Shown: positions 52,287 through 60,584 of the stretch, in pieces
Layout: every line of letters begins with the position of its first letter
How positions within the stretch are numbered: position 1 is the stretch's first letter
Assembly: GCA_022835495.1 (NCBI GenBank)
Contig: BQOK01000001.1
Location: forward strand, 310,001 to 374,000
Reading direction: 5' to 3'
Length of the DNA: 64,000 bases
Source of the DNA: Oscillospiraceae bacterium
GTDB taxonomy: Bacteria > Bacillota > Clostridia > Oscillospirales > Ruminococcaceae
Notes under the pieces: model-generated
Database searches by the model: none
Seen by the model: the letters and a program-made list of their open reading frames with translations, nothing else
What the model was told of the DNA's origin: nothing
Position numbers and translations under genes: made by a program

Positions 52287-54062
52287 TCAGGCCCCGGCGA
52301 TGCCCAGGGGGGCCAGATATTTGCTTTTGGCGGCGGCAAGCCCGGCGTTGAACGCCGCATCCTGGCCGGCCAGCAGGCCCGCCTTGCGGGCGTGGGCGTC
52401 CAGATCGTCGGCCTCCATGCCCACGATGCGGGCCGCCACGTTGGAACAGTGGTCCGAAACGCGCTCGGCGTTGGTGAGCAGGTCCAAAAACACGATGCCG
52501 CTCTCGATGCTGCACTCGCCGGCTTTCAGGCGGCCCAGGTGCCGTTCGCGCAGCGCGTCGCACATCTGGTCCACCGCTTCTTCCAGCGGTTCCACCCGGG
52601 CGGCCAGGGCGGCGTCGTTCTGGCGGAACGCGCCGTCGGCCAGTTCCAGCGTTTCGCACACCGCGGCCCGCAGCAGCTCCAATTCCCGGCGGGCCTGTTT
52701 GGAAAAGGTGAGCTCCTGCTCTTTTGCCTGCCGGGCGCACTGCAGGATGTTGATGGAATAATCGCCGATGCGCTCGTATTCCGAGATGAACTTAAGCAGC
52801 TCGCTGACCTGGCGGCTTTCGGTTTCGCTGAGCTCCTGGTCGCTGATCTTAATAAGGTAAGAGGTGATGGAAACCTCCATCTTGTCCAGCAATTCTTCGC
52901 GGGTGTTGATGCTGACGGTGGTTTCCTCGTCGTATTTTTCAAGCTGCCCAAAGGCTTTGCCAAAGTTGGCGGCCGCGCGGGAGGCCATTTTTTCCACCGC
53001 ATTTTTGGCCTGCTGCAGGGCCACGGCCGGGCTGTTGAACAGGCGTTCGTCCAGCACGGGCATGGAAAGGTCCTGCGCCTCGCCCGGGTGCGAGGGGATG
53101 GTGCGCTCGGCCAGCCAGGCCAGCACCCTGGTAAAGGGGATGAACAGCAGCGTGACCAGCACGTTGAACAGGGTGTGGAAGTTGGCGATGTCGCCTTTAT
53201 TCATCACCTCGTTCCAGAACGGAAACAGGCCGGCGGCTTTTAACCCGTAGACCGCGCCCAAAAACAACGTGGTGCCGATGATGTTGAAGTAAAGGTGCAC
53301 AATGGCGCTGCGCTTGGCGGCGGTGGAAGCCCCGATCGAGGCCAGAAGCGGGGTGGAGCAGGTGCCGATGTTCTGCCCCAAAATAATGGGGATGGCGCTG
53401 CCCCAGGTGATGGCGCCCGTGGCCGAGAGCGCCTGCAGAATGCCGATGCTGGCCGAGGAGGACTGGATGGCCACCGTGACCAGCGCACCCGCCAAAACGC
53501 CCAGCACGGGGTTTTGCAGGGTGGAAAAGAGCTGCAAAAACAGCGGGCTGTCCCGCAGGGGGGTCACAGCGCCCTCCATGGTGAACATGCCGGTGAACAG
53601 GATGCCGAAGCCCAGCATGATCTGGCCCACGTTGCGCTTTTTGGGGCTTTTGAAGAACACGAACAGCACCGCCCCGATGAACGCCACCACCGGGCTGAAG
53701 GTGCTGGGCTTGAGCAGGGTGAGCAGCCAGCCGGAGCCCGAGATATCCGAAAGGCGGATGAGCTGGCCGGTGACCGTGGTGCCGATGTTGGCGCCCATGA
53801 TGATGCCGATCGCCTGGGTCAGGCTTAGAATGCCGCTGTTCACAAGGCCCACCACGATCACGGTAGTGCCCGAGGAGGACTGGATGAGGCCGGTGATCAC
53901 CGCGCCCAGCAGCACCGCCTTGGGCACCGAGCTGGTGAGCCGCTGTAAAATGGATTCCAGTTTGCCGCCCGCCAGCTTTTCGAGCCCTGTGCCCATAATG
54001 GTCATGCCGTACAAAAACAGCGCCAGGCCGCCCGCAAGGTTGAAGACGTTAAAAATGGTCAA
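52287..54062 (-). CDS. Na+/phosphate cotransporter with PhoU domain, copy 2
   Basis: 591 residues if started at TTG 54062, with GGGAGG ten bases upstream; this start aligns the protein end to end with copy 1 (M-T-I-F-N-V-F-N-L-A-G-G against M-S-V-F-D-V-I-D-L-A-G-G). A longer ATG start at 54116 is possible. Same layout as copy 1: two Q-S-S repeats (G-A-V-I-T-G-L-I-Q-S-S and A-L-V-T-V-A-I-Q-S-S-S) and a PhoU-like tail. High similarity along the full length marks a tandem duplication; each copy keeps its own terminator. Confidence 0.92.
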   Translation of the reverse strand: MTIFNVFNLAGGLALFLYGMTIMGTGLEKLAGGKLESILQRLTSSVPKAVLLGAVITGLIQSSSGTTVIVVGLVNSGILSLTQAIGIIMGANIGTTVTGQLIRLSDISGSGWLLTLLKPSTFSPVVAFIGAVLFVFFKSPKKRNVGQIMLGFGILFTGMFTMEGAVTPLRDSPLFLQLFSTLQNPVLGVLAGALVTVAIQSSSASIGILQALSATGAITWGSAIPIILGQNIGTCSTPLLASIGASTAAKRSAIVHLYFNIIGTTLFLGAVYGLKAAGLFPFWNEVMNKGDIANFHTLFNVLVTLLFIPFTRVLAWLAERTIPSHPGEAQDLSMPVLDERLFNSPAVALQQAKNAVEKMASRAAANFGKAFGQLEKYDEETTVSINTREELLDKMEVSITSYLIKISDQELSETESRQVSELLKFISEYERIGDYSINILQCARQAKEQELTFSKQARRELELLRAAVCETLELADGAFRQNDAALAARVEPLEEAVDQMCDALRERHLGRLKAGECSIESGIVFLDLLTNAERVSDHCSNVAARIVGMEADDLDAHARKAGLLAGQDAAFNAGLAAAKSKYLAPLGIAGA

Positions 54063-54284
54063 AGCAATGTTCCCTCCCGTGTTGTGCCAAGGCTTAAACG
54101 TTTGCAAGGCAATCATACCATCTGGCCGCAGCACGGGCCAGCAGATGAAATCATATTTTACATACATTTTACCCAAAAAGCGGCTCCGGGCAGCCATTGG
54201 GAGAAAAATGCCCAAAATCCACGCTAAAAACCGCAAAAAACAGGAAAAGGAAGCACCCCTATTATTAAAGGTATAAAAAGGCGC

Positions 54285-54316
54285 AAAAAGCCCCGGCGCG
54301 TTTTGTGCGCCGGGGC
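54285..54316 (-). terminator. Intrinsic terminator of the pdaA-like gene
   Basis: Minus strand: GCCCCGGCGC pairs with GCGCCGGGGC, followed by TTTTTG, 18 bases after the stop. Confidence 0.85.
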
Positions 54317-54333
54317 AAAGGGCAAGAGCCCGC

Positions 54334-55269
54334 TTACAGGGGGGCCACCGTGTAGCCGTCGGCCCGCAGGCCGTCGATCAGCCGGCCCAAAATTTCACTG
54401 TTCGTGGCCATGGGGTGCAGCAGGTAGATCGCGCCCGGGTGGGCGGCGCCCAGCGCGTTTTGCAGCGCCTCGGCGGGATCGGGCTGGTTTTCAGGGTCCC
54501 AGTCCACCGTGGCGTAGCTCCAGAACACACTGTACATGCCCTCGTTTGCCGCCAGGGCCAGAAGCTGCTCGCTGAACACGCCCTCAGGGAAGCGGAACAC
54601 CGCCGGCCGCTGGCCGTACAGCTGCTCGAATTCATCGTTGAAGCCGGTGATCTCGGCGCGGACCTCGCTGAGGGTGAGGGTGGTCATGTCCTTATGGGTG
54701 GCGGAATGGCTGCCCACGGTGTGCCCTTCGTCCAGCATGCGGCGCACGGTGTCCGGGTTATTGCGGGCGTAGCTGCCCACCAGGAAAAAGGTGGCCTGGG
54801 CCTGCTTTTCGGCCAGTGTGTCCAGAATGGCGCCGGAAAAGCCGGTTTCGTAGCCAAAGTCGAAGGTGAGGTAAACCGTGGGCTGGGCCTGTTCGAGCGC
54901 AAGGAACAGGCCGCCGTATTGAGCGTATTTTTCCCGGTAAGCCACCGATCCCACCGGCTGGTTCAGCTCGTTCACCTGCTTGCCCTGGCCCCAGGGAAGG
55001 CGCTCGGTGCTTAAAGCCTCCAGCTCGAAGGGGCCGAGGGCAGGGTAGCCCGGCCGGGCTGCGGCGGGCAGGGCGGTGGGTTCGGGCGTGGGCTGCGGGG
55101 CGGCAGAAACGGCGGGCGCGGGGCTGGCTGTGGGCGCGGCGCTTATCACCGGCTGCGGCGCAGACGAAGCCCCCGGCCCCGCGCCCGGCAGCAGGGCAAA
55201 GCCCCCCACCGCCAGCGCCAGCAGGCACACCGCCAGCAGAATACCAAGCACGCCCCATTTTCGGTTCAT
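54334..55269 (-). CDS. Polysaccharide deacetylase, PdaA-like
   Basis: 311 residues. An N-terminal transmembrane anchor (about 8-28) and a Pro/Ala/Ser-rich linker (about 30-75) precede a NodB domain (about 125-305). Motifs: T-F-D-F-G-Y-E near 138, H-S-A-T-H near 188 (zinc His pair), F-R-F-P-E-G-V-F near 220, and L-L-H-P-M near 280. The T-F-D-x-G-Y-E form, where the second Asp of the usual T-F-D-D is replaced, is the mark of the PdaA group, which acts on N-acetylmuramic acid in making muramic delta-lactam. It starts four bases after a NusG-II gene. Confidence 0.9.
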   Translation of the reverse strand: MNRKWGVLGILLAVCLLALAVGGFALLPGAGPGASSAPQPVISAAPTASPAPAVSAAPQPTPEPTALPAAARPGYPALGPFELEALSTERLPWGQGKQVNELNQPVGSVAYREKYAQYGGLFLALEQAQPTVYLTFDFGYETGFSGAILDTLAEKQAQATFFLVGSYARNNPDTVRRMLDEGHTVGSHSATHKDMTTLTLSEVRAEITGFNDEFEQLYGQRPAVFRFPEGVFSEQLLALAANEGMYSVFWSYATVDWDPENQPDPAEALQNALGAAHPGAIYLLHPMATNSEILGRLIDGLRADGYTVAPL

Positions 55270-55273
55270 TTGT

Positions 55274-55624
55274 TCAGTCTCCTTCCAACACGGTCACAGT
55301 GGCCTTGGCGGGCAGGCAGGCGGCCCAGTCGCCGTCTTTGCCGAGCCAGCCATAGCCTTCGCATACATGGTCCGGGCAGGGGGAATCGACAAAGGCGATT
55401 TTGCCGCCCTTTACTTCCAGGTGGATGGTGTAATAGCCGGTGTCCAGGTCGTAGCGCTGGTCCCGGTCCAGCGGGATCTCCATGCGCTGGCCCGCGTCGC
55501 CGTAGGTGAGCACCGCCACCGCCCCGGCGGCGCGCCCGCGCAAAAACAGAAACAGCACGGCGGCCACCGCCAGCAGCACGGCGGCGAAGATCAGGTTGGC
55601 TTTCATGCCTTTTTTATCCTTCAT
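55274..55624 (-). CDS. NusG domain II-containing membrane protein
   Basis: 116 residues. A basic start and one transmembrane helix (about 10-28) are followed by a NusG-II-type small beta domain with the typical V-D-S-P-C-P-D-H-V-C-E-G-Y-G-W-L segment (two cysteines, near 80-95) and W-A-A-C-L-P. Despite the name this domain is extracytoplasmic and not a transcription factor. In Firmicutes it often sits beside apbE/rnf-type genes; here it leads the pdaA gene. Confidence 0.9.
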   Translation of the reverse strand: MKDKKGMKANLIFAAVLLAVAAVLFLFLRGRAAGAVAVLTYGDAGQRMEIPLDRDQRYDLDTGYYTIHLEVKGGKIAFVDSPCPDHVCEGYGWLGKDGDWAACLPAKATVTVLEGD

Positions 55625-55659
55625 GGGTGGGTCCCCCTTGCAAAACGTGTATTTTTTCC

Positions 55660-55720
55660 ATTATAACAGAAAAAACGCCTGTGCACCATGGTTCCCAAGC
55701 CCCGCCCAGGGTGGTATAAT
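55660..55720. promoter_or_regulatory. Divergent -10 elements between the NusG-II and pepV genes
   Basis: Consensus TATAAT occurs on the minus strand (55660-55665, for the NusG-II and pdaA-like genes) and on the plus strand (55715-55720, for pepV). Neither has a clear -35 box at the expected distance. Confidence 0.5.
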
Positions 55721-55766
55721 AACCATATTATCAGCATTGCCAAACAGAAAAGGAGATAGACAGCCA

Positions 55767-57155
55767 ATGTTTTTTGAAAAATACGGCCCCCTGGCCGACG
55801 CCTATGTGGCCGAGAATGAGCAGAATGTGATCGCCGCCATCAAGCGGCTGGTGGATGTGCCCAGCGTGGAGGGCGCGCCCGAGCCGGGCAAGCCCTTTGG
55901 CCCCGGCCCCGCCGCCGCCCTGGCCGAGGGCCTGGCCCTGGCAAAGGAGTTGGGCCTTGCCACCCACAACGCAGACAACTACATCGGCTGGGCCGAGCTG
56001 CCCGGCACGGGCGGTAAGCAGGTGGCCACCATCACCCACCTGGACGTGGTGCCCCAGGGCAACGGCTGGACCGCCGCCCCCTTTGACATGCAGGTGAAGG
56101 ACGGTTGGCTGATCGGCCGCGGCGTGGCCGACGACAAAGGCCCCAGCGTGCTGTGCCTGTACGCCCTGAAGTTTTTAAAGGATAACGCCGTGCCCCTGCG
56201 CCACAGTGTGCGCGCGCTGCTGGGCGCCAACGAGGAGACCGGCATGGCGGATGTGGACTACTACCTCAAAAACTTTGCCGCGCCGGACTTTTGCTTTTCG
56301 CCGGACGCCGAGTTCCCGGTGTGCCACGGCGAAAAGGGCGGGTTCAACGGCAACCTGGTGAGCGGCGAGCTGCACGGAAACATTCTGGAATTTGAGGGCG
56401 GCGTGGCCCACAATGTGGTGCCGGACCGGGCGGCCTGCCTGGTAAAAGCGGATATCACGGCGCTGACCGGGCGCGAGGGCATCACCCTGGAGGCCGAAAA
56501 CGGCGCGGTGCGCATTCGCGGCTGGGGCAAGGGCGGCCACGCGGCCATGCCGGCGGGCACGGTGAACGCCATTGGCCTGATCGTGGATTACCTGCTGGAC
56601 AACCGCCTTTGCACCCCGGAGGAAGAGGCGTACCTGAAGGTGCTGCAAAAGCTGCACCACGCCACCGACGGCAGCGGGATGGGCATTGCCGCAAGCGACG
56701 AGGTGTTCGACCCGCTCACCATCATTGGCGGCATGATCAAGCTGGAGGGCGGCCGCCTTTGGCAGGACCTGGACTGCCGCTACCCCACCGCCATTACCGG
56801 CGCCGAGATTGAGCGGCGGCTGAACGAGGCCGGGGCGGGCGCGGCCACTGTGCGCCAAGCCCGCTGGAGCGAGCCGTTTTACATTGAGGCAGGCGACCCC
56901 GCCATTCAGGCGCTGCTGGACACCTATAACCAGGTGACCGGCGAACACGGCAAGCCCTTTACCATGGGGGGCGGCACTTATGCCCGGCACTTCCCCCGGG
57001 CGGTGAGCTTTGGCCCCGAGCGGGCGGATCTGGCCCTGCCGGAGTTTGCGGGCCCTATGCACGGGGCCAACGAGGGCGCGAACATTGCCCACCTGATGCA
57101 GGCGCTGAAGATTTACATTCTGGCGCTGCTGCGCCTGCAGGACCTGGAGCTGTGA
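55767..57155 (+). CDS. pepV: M20 family dipeptidase PepV
   Basis: 462 residues from ATG 55767 (AAGGAGATAG upstream). Metal and catalytic motifs of the Sapep/PepV group: T-H-L-D-V-V-P-Q-G near 92, G-R-G-V-A-D-D-K-G-P near 118 (bridging Asp), G-A-N-E-E-T-G-M near 152 (catalytic Glu and ligand Glu), and P-M-H-G-A-N-E-G near 434. A lid domain is inserted around 185-380. It cleaves dipeptides in the cytoplasm. Single-gene unit with its own terminator. Confidence 0.95.
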   Translation: MFFEKYGPLADAYVAENEQNVIAAIKRLVDVPSVEGAPEPGKPFGPGPAAALAEGLALAKELGLATHNADNYIGWAELPGTGGKQVATITHLDVVPQGNGWTAAPFDMQVKDGWLIGRGVADDKGPSVLCLYALKFLKDNAVPLRHSVRALLGANEETGMADVDYYLKNFAAPDFCFSPDAEFPVCHGEKGGFNGNLVSGELHGNILEFEGGVAHNVVPDRAACLVKADITALTGREGITLEAENGAVRIRGWGKGGHAAMPAGTVNAIGLIVDYLLDNRLCTPEEEAYLKVLQKLHHATDGSGMGIAASDEVFDPLTIIGGMIKLEGGRLWQDLDCRYPTAITGAEIERRLNEAGAGAATVRQARWSEPFYIEAGDPAIQALLDTYNQVTGEHGKPFTMGGGTYARHFPRAVSFGPERADLALPEFAGPMHGANEGANIAHLMQALKIYILALLRLQDLEL

Positions 57156-57178
57156 GCCGAGAAGTGCAAAAAATCCAG

Positions 57179-57212
57179 CGGGCCGCCCAGTGGGGGCGGC
57201 CCGCACTTTTTT
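57179..57212 (+). terminator. Intrinsic terminator of pepV
   Basis: GCGGGCCGCCC pairs with GGGCGGCCCGC over a short loop, followed by A, C and six T. Confidence 0.9.
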
Positions 57213-57272
57213 ACGCGTTTTATGTGGGAGATTTGTGGGTTTTGCGTACAATTTGTCAGATATGGGAATCGA

Positions 57273-57302
57273 TTGACAATAAAACGACCTGTGTGTTATT
57301 GT
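57273..57302 (+). promoter_or_regulatory. Promoter and inverted repeat of the agr operon
   Basis: TTGACA (57273-57278) with TTATTG 17 bases on (57296-57301). The arms ACAATAA (57276-57282) and TTATTGT (57296-57302) form a perfect 7-base inverted repeat that covers both boxes, a likely site for regulation by the LytTR protein encoded next. The -10 is poor, as expected for an activated promoter. Confidence 0.55.
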
Positions 57303-57361
57303 AAAATAAAGCTTTTTCGGCGGTAAAAAATGGAGTGAAAATCAACTTTTGGAGGATATCA

Positions 57362-58078
57362 ATGCGTTTTGCGGTGTGCGACAACCAACAAAAATTTGTG
57401 GACAGGGCCATGGAAGCGGTGCGGCGCTATGTGACCGAAAAGGGCGAAACGTTCGAGGGCGAAGGCTTTACCGACCCGGAGGCGTTGGCGGCCTGCTGCC
57501 GCCGGGAACTGTTCGACGCGATCGTGCTGGATGTGGAGATGCCCGGAAAGAACGGGATTGAAACCGCGCAGGAGATCCACGCGGTTCAACCCAACGTGCC
57601 TATTATTTTTATGACCTCGTTTATCCAATACGGCCCGGAGAGCCTGAAGGTGAATGCGTTCCGCTATGTTTTGAAGCAAAATTTCGAGGTGGATTTCCCC
57701 GATGCGCTGGACGCGCTGTGGCAAAAGCTGTTTCCACCCCGGCACACCCTCTGGCTGGACGTGGAGGGGCACCGCCAGGAATTTGAGGTGGAGCAGATCG
57801 TGAGCATTGAAGTGCAGTCGCATGTTTTAAAAGTGTGCCTGGCAGGTGTGGAACAGCCGGTTTCGGCGAAGGGGCCCACGCTCACCGAATTGGCCGAAAT
57901 GCTGGAGCCAAAAGGGTTTGTGCGCCCCCACAACAGTTTTCTCATCAATATGGCGCATATTTGCCGCATTGAAAAGGATGTTTTTGTTTTGGATAGCGGC
58001 AGTGTGATCCGGGGCAGCCAGCGGTATTATGTGGAAGCCAGGCGGCACTATGTGCTTTGGAGGGGGGAACGGCTGTGA
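57362..58078 (+). CDS. LytTR-family response regulator (AgrA-like)
   Basis: 238 residues from ATG 57362 (TTTTGGAGGATATC upstream). Receiver domain (about 1-120) with the phospho-accepting Asp57 in L-D-V-E-M-P-G and an M-T-S-F segment; a LytTR DNA-binding domain (about 140-235) with V-E-Q-I-V-S-I-E-V, F-V-R-P-H-N-S-F-L-I-N and the closing basic end. Its stop overlaps the kinase start. Pairing with AgrB/AgrD and an AgrC-type kinase identifies the system as agr-like. Confidence 0.93.
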   Translation: MRFAVCDNQQKFVDRAMEAVRRYVTEKGETFEGEGFTDPEALAACCRRELFDAIVLDVEMPGKNGIETAQEIHAVQPNVPIIFMTSFIQYGPESLKVNAFRYVLKQNFEVDFPDALDALWQKLFPPRHTLWLDVEGHRQEFEVEQIVSIEVQSHVLKVCLAGVEQPVSAKGPTLTELAEMLEPKGFVRPHNSFLINMAHICRIEKDVFVLDSGSVIRGSQRYYVEARRHYVLWRGERL

Positions 58079-59424
58079 GCGATTTTTACAGCGCGCTGAT
58101 CAGCACGGGGATCATGCTGGCCGAAGCCTGGGCCATGGTGCTGACCTGGGACGCGTTCGCCCTGCGCCGCCGCACCGCTTGGAAGTTTTGGGGCGCCGTT
58201 CTGGCGGTAACGATCTTCAATGCATTCTTTTTAAATTTTCATGAATATGGACATCTTACAAAGGCACTTTATACAATTTGTATATGGTTTGTTTGTACTT
58301 GGGCGCTATATAAAAGCAAGTGGTATGTACTTCTGTTTGCGGTGGTCTTATCCATTGTATTGCTGCAGGCTGTGGACAATGCGGTTTTTATGGGCTGCTC
58401 GATGCTCACGGGGGCTTCTCCGGCTGCCTTGTTCCAGGGCTACGTCTCTTTTATGATTCTGACAACATTGGGTAAAACGCTGGAAATTTTGCTGGCATAT
58501 ATTCTGAAACGTCAGTTTGGGCGCAGGTTGGGCTACCCGCAAAAGGACTGGCGTTCCTGGCTGCAAACGCTGCCTTTGCCCCTCACAGCCTGCGGCTTCA
58601 TGGCGGCATCTGTGGGATTTGCGCAAAAATATCCCGACAGTGCGTCGGCTTTGCTGGGATGCACGGCGGCGCTGCTGCTTGCCAGCATTCTGCAGGTGTC
58701 GATCGTGGGGCAGTTGGACAAGCAGCGCGCTGCACAACAGGAACAGCAGAGGCTGCGGCAAAACCAGGAGTGGCAGCAGGAACGCACCCAGGCGCTGCGC
58801 ACGGCTTACGCGGACCAGCGCCGCCTGACCCACGATTTTCAAAATCATCTATTGCTGCTGCTGGGCTTGCTGCACCAAGATAAAACTGACGAAGCGGTGG
58901 AAATGCTGGAGAACTTGCAGGAACAGGTGCTGCACACCGCCCAGGTGGTGGATACGCAGAACCCTTTACTGGATGCGATCCTGAACCAGAAATATGCGGC
59001 CGCGCGCGAGTGCGGCGTGACGCTGCAATTCGATCTGCACAACCCCGCGGCATTTCAAATGGACCCGCAGGACGCGGCAGTGGTGTTGGGCAACCTGTTG
59101 GACAATGCCATTGAGGCGGCCCGCCAGGCGACGGACCCGCAAAAGGTGATCTTCAAGCTTCACGTGGAGCCGGAGGAGGCGGTGCTGGCGGTAAAAAACA
59201 CAGTGGCGGCCCCCGTGAAGCTGGTGGACGGCTGGGTGCAGGGCAGCACCAAGGCGGACAGCCGCGCCCACGGCTATGGTTTGCGCAATGTGCGCGAAAC
59301 AGTGCGGCGCTGCGGGGGCGAGATCAGCCTTTCCTGCAAGGAGGGCTGGTTCACCGCGGCGGCAATTTTGCCGCAAAAACAATCACTTACGCTAAAACAC
59401 CCATCACTTGCGTCAAATTGCTGA
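58075..59424 (+). CDS. Membrane sensor histidine kinase (AgrC-like, GHKL type)
   Basis: 449 residues from GTG 58075, overlapping the regulator stop. Six or so transmembrane helices in the first 210 residues, then a Gln-rich coiled linker. His253 in L-T-H-D-F-Q-N-H is the likely phosphorylation site, and N-L-L-D-N-A-I-E-A-A near 345 plus G-Y-G-L-R-N-V near 402 are the N and G boxes of a GHKL ATPase. It should sense the cyclic peptide made from AgrD and pass phosphate to the LytTR regulator. Confidence 0.92.
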   Translation: MSDFYSALISTGIMLAEAWAMVLTWDAFALRRRTAWKFWGAVLAVTIFNAFFLNFHEYGHLTKALYTICIWFVCTWALYKSKWYVLLFAVVLSIVLLQAVDNAVFMGCSMLTGASPAALFQGYVSFMILTTLGKTLEILLAYILKRQFGRRLGYPQKDWRSWLQTLPLPLTACGFMAASVGFAQKYPDSASALLGCTAALLLASILQVSIVGQLDKQRAAQQEQQRLRQNQEWQQERTQALRTAYADQRRLTHDFQNHLLLLLGLLHQDKTDEAVEMLENLQEQVLHTAQVVDTQNPLLDAILNQKYAAARECGVTLQFDLHNPAAFQMDPQDAAVVLGNLLDNAIEAARQATDPQKVIFKLHVEPEEAVLAVKNTVAAPVKLVDGWVQGSTKADSRAHGYGLRNVRETVRRCGGEISLSCKEGWFTAAAILPQKQSLTLKHPSLASNC

Positions 59425-59474
59425 ATTACAAAATAAAAGATGTTATCCTGTAAACAGAAAGCGAGGGGTGCCGA

Positions 59475-60068
59475 ATGCACGCCTTGGCAAACGGGATAAC
59501 GTCTTTTTTTATTGACCGCGGATTGCTGGACGAAGAGCACCGCCCCTGGTACGTGTATGCGCTGGAAAGCAAGCTGGGGCAGGGCGCAACGGTTCTTTTT
59601 ACCCTGGCGGCGGGTTGGCTGCAGGGGCGGCCCTTGCAGCCCCTGCTGGTGCTGCTGGCGGCCATGTTCCTGCGCCAGCGGGCAGGGGGCTGGCACGCCC
59701 CTACCGCCTGGCTGTGCCAGATCATTTCGGTGGGGTCAGCATTGCTGGGCAGTTTTGCCGCGGCCTGGTGCGCCGGGCACCGGCCCTGGCTTTGGATGGG
59801 GGCATTGCTGGCGGCTTCGGGTTTGGTGATATGGCTGCTGGCCCCCGCCGAGCACCCCAACCTGCCCCTGACCCCTGCCGAGCTTGCGGCAAACCGGCGG
59901 CTGGCGCGCCAGCGGCTGGCACTGGCAGCCATTGCCGCTGTGCTGCTGCAAACGCTGTTCCCATTCAGGCCCGAGGGCCTGTGCGCCGCGGCTGGTGTTC
60001 TGTTGGCCGCTGTGGGCGTGCTGGCCCAAACAATACAGCAGGAGGTAATGGAACATGCAAAACTTTAA
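59475..60068 (+). CDS. agrB: AgrB-type peptide-processing membrane protease
   Basis: 197 residues, about five hydrophobic segments. The AgrB motif R-A-G-G-W-H-A-P-T gives His74, and Cys81 follows seven residues later, the same spacing as the catalytic His77/Cys84 of staphylococcal AgrB. A-P-A-E-H-P-N-L-P-L near 135 matches the conserved A-P-x5-N-x-P block. It cleaves the AgrD precursor and closes the thiolactone ring. Its last 14 bases overlap the agrD start. Confidence 0.94.
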   Translation: MHALANGITSFFIDRGLLDEEHRPWYVYALESKLGQGATVLFTLAAGWLQGRPLQPLLVLLAAMFLRQRAGGWHAPTAWLCQIISVGSALLGSFAAAWCAGHRPWLWMGALLAASGLVIWLLAPAEHPNLPLTPAELAANRRLARQRLALAAIAAVLLQTLFPFRPEGLCAAAGVLLAAVGVLAQTIQQEVMEHAKL

Positions 60069-60234
60069 GAAAAAAGCGAATCTGGCGGCGGCCAACTGGG
60101 TGCGCAAGATCGGACGGGCAGCGATGGAGAAGTGGCCCCCAGATTGTTATGGAATCAGTTTTCAGCCCCAGCACCCTGCGCGCCCCGAACACGAAAAGAT
60201 GCAGACACCGACCGGCAAAAAAGCACGCCTTTAA
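60055..60234 (+). CDS. agrD: AgrD-like autoinducing peptide precursor
   Basis: 59 residues, ATG 60055 inside the end of agrB, with AGGAGGT eight bases before it. The order fits AgrD: a Lys-rich amphipathic N-terminal part (1-27), the single Cys31 opening the core C-Y-G-I-S-F, then a Pro- and charge-rich tail beginning Q-P-Q-H-P. Ring closure of Cys31 onto a residue near Phe36 is predicted. The tail is longer and more basic than in staphylococcal AgrD. The identity rests on position after agrB and on this layout. Confidence 0.85.
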   Translation: MQNFKKKANLAAANWVRKIGRAAMEKWPPDCYGISFQPQHPARPEHEKMQTPTGKKARL

Positions 60235-60255
60235 AACGGCGGAAAGGGAGATCGC

Positions 60256-60504
60256 GTGAAACGTTGGTATTATTGGCTTCCACCGGCAGTGGCGGGCGGT
60301 GCGCTGCTGCTTTGCAGCGCACCCTTGGGCTTTGGGACCGCAAGCTTGCTGCCTGCGGTCCCCGATGAGGTCTATCTGGCCCTGCTGAAAAGCTGCATCG
60401 GTTCGTTCCAGCTGCTGGGGGTAGTGCTGCTGCTTGCAGCGGCTTTGAACTATGCGACCCGGAACAGCGACGGCAGCAAAACGGTGGTTATGGTGAAACA
60501 GTAG
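60256..60504 (+). CDS. Small two-helix membrane protein of the agr operon
   Basis: 82 residues from GTG 60256 (AAGGGAGATC upstream), 21 bases after agrD. Two hydrophobic helices (about 5-28 and 40-64) and a short polar tail. No family recognised. Its place in the operon suggests a helper for AgrB or an immunity-like function; this is inference. Confidence 0.75.
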   Translation: MKRWYYWLPPAVAGGALLLCSAPLGFGTASLLPAVPDEVYLALLKSCIGSFQLLGVVLLLAAALNYATRNSDGSKTVVMVKQ

Positions 60505-60584
60505 GTTCTTTTGGTTCGCCCGGGGGCCAGCGTACGGGGCACCCCGGAAAAGCATAAAAGCATATTTTATAGGAGGTAAAAATT
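60503..60584 (+). promoter_or_regulatory. Structured leader, copy A
   Basis: About 82 bases that recur with about 75-80% identity at 62605-62686. It contains the hairpin CCGGGG (60520-60525) / CCCCGG (60542-60547) around a 16-base loop with AGCGTACG, and ends in ATAGGAGGTAAAAATT before the ATG of a secreted-protein gene. Confidence 0.75.
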
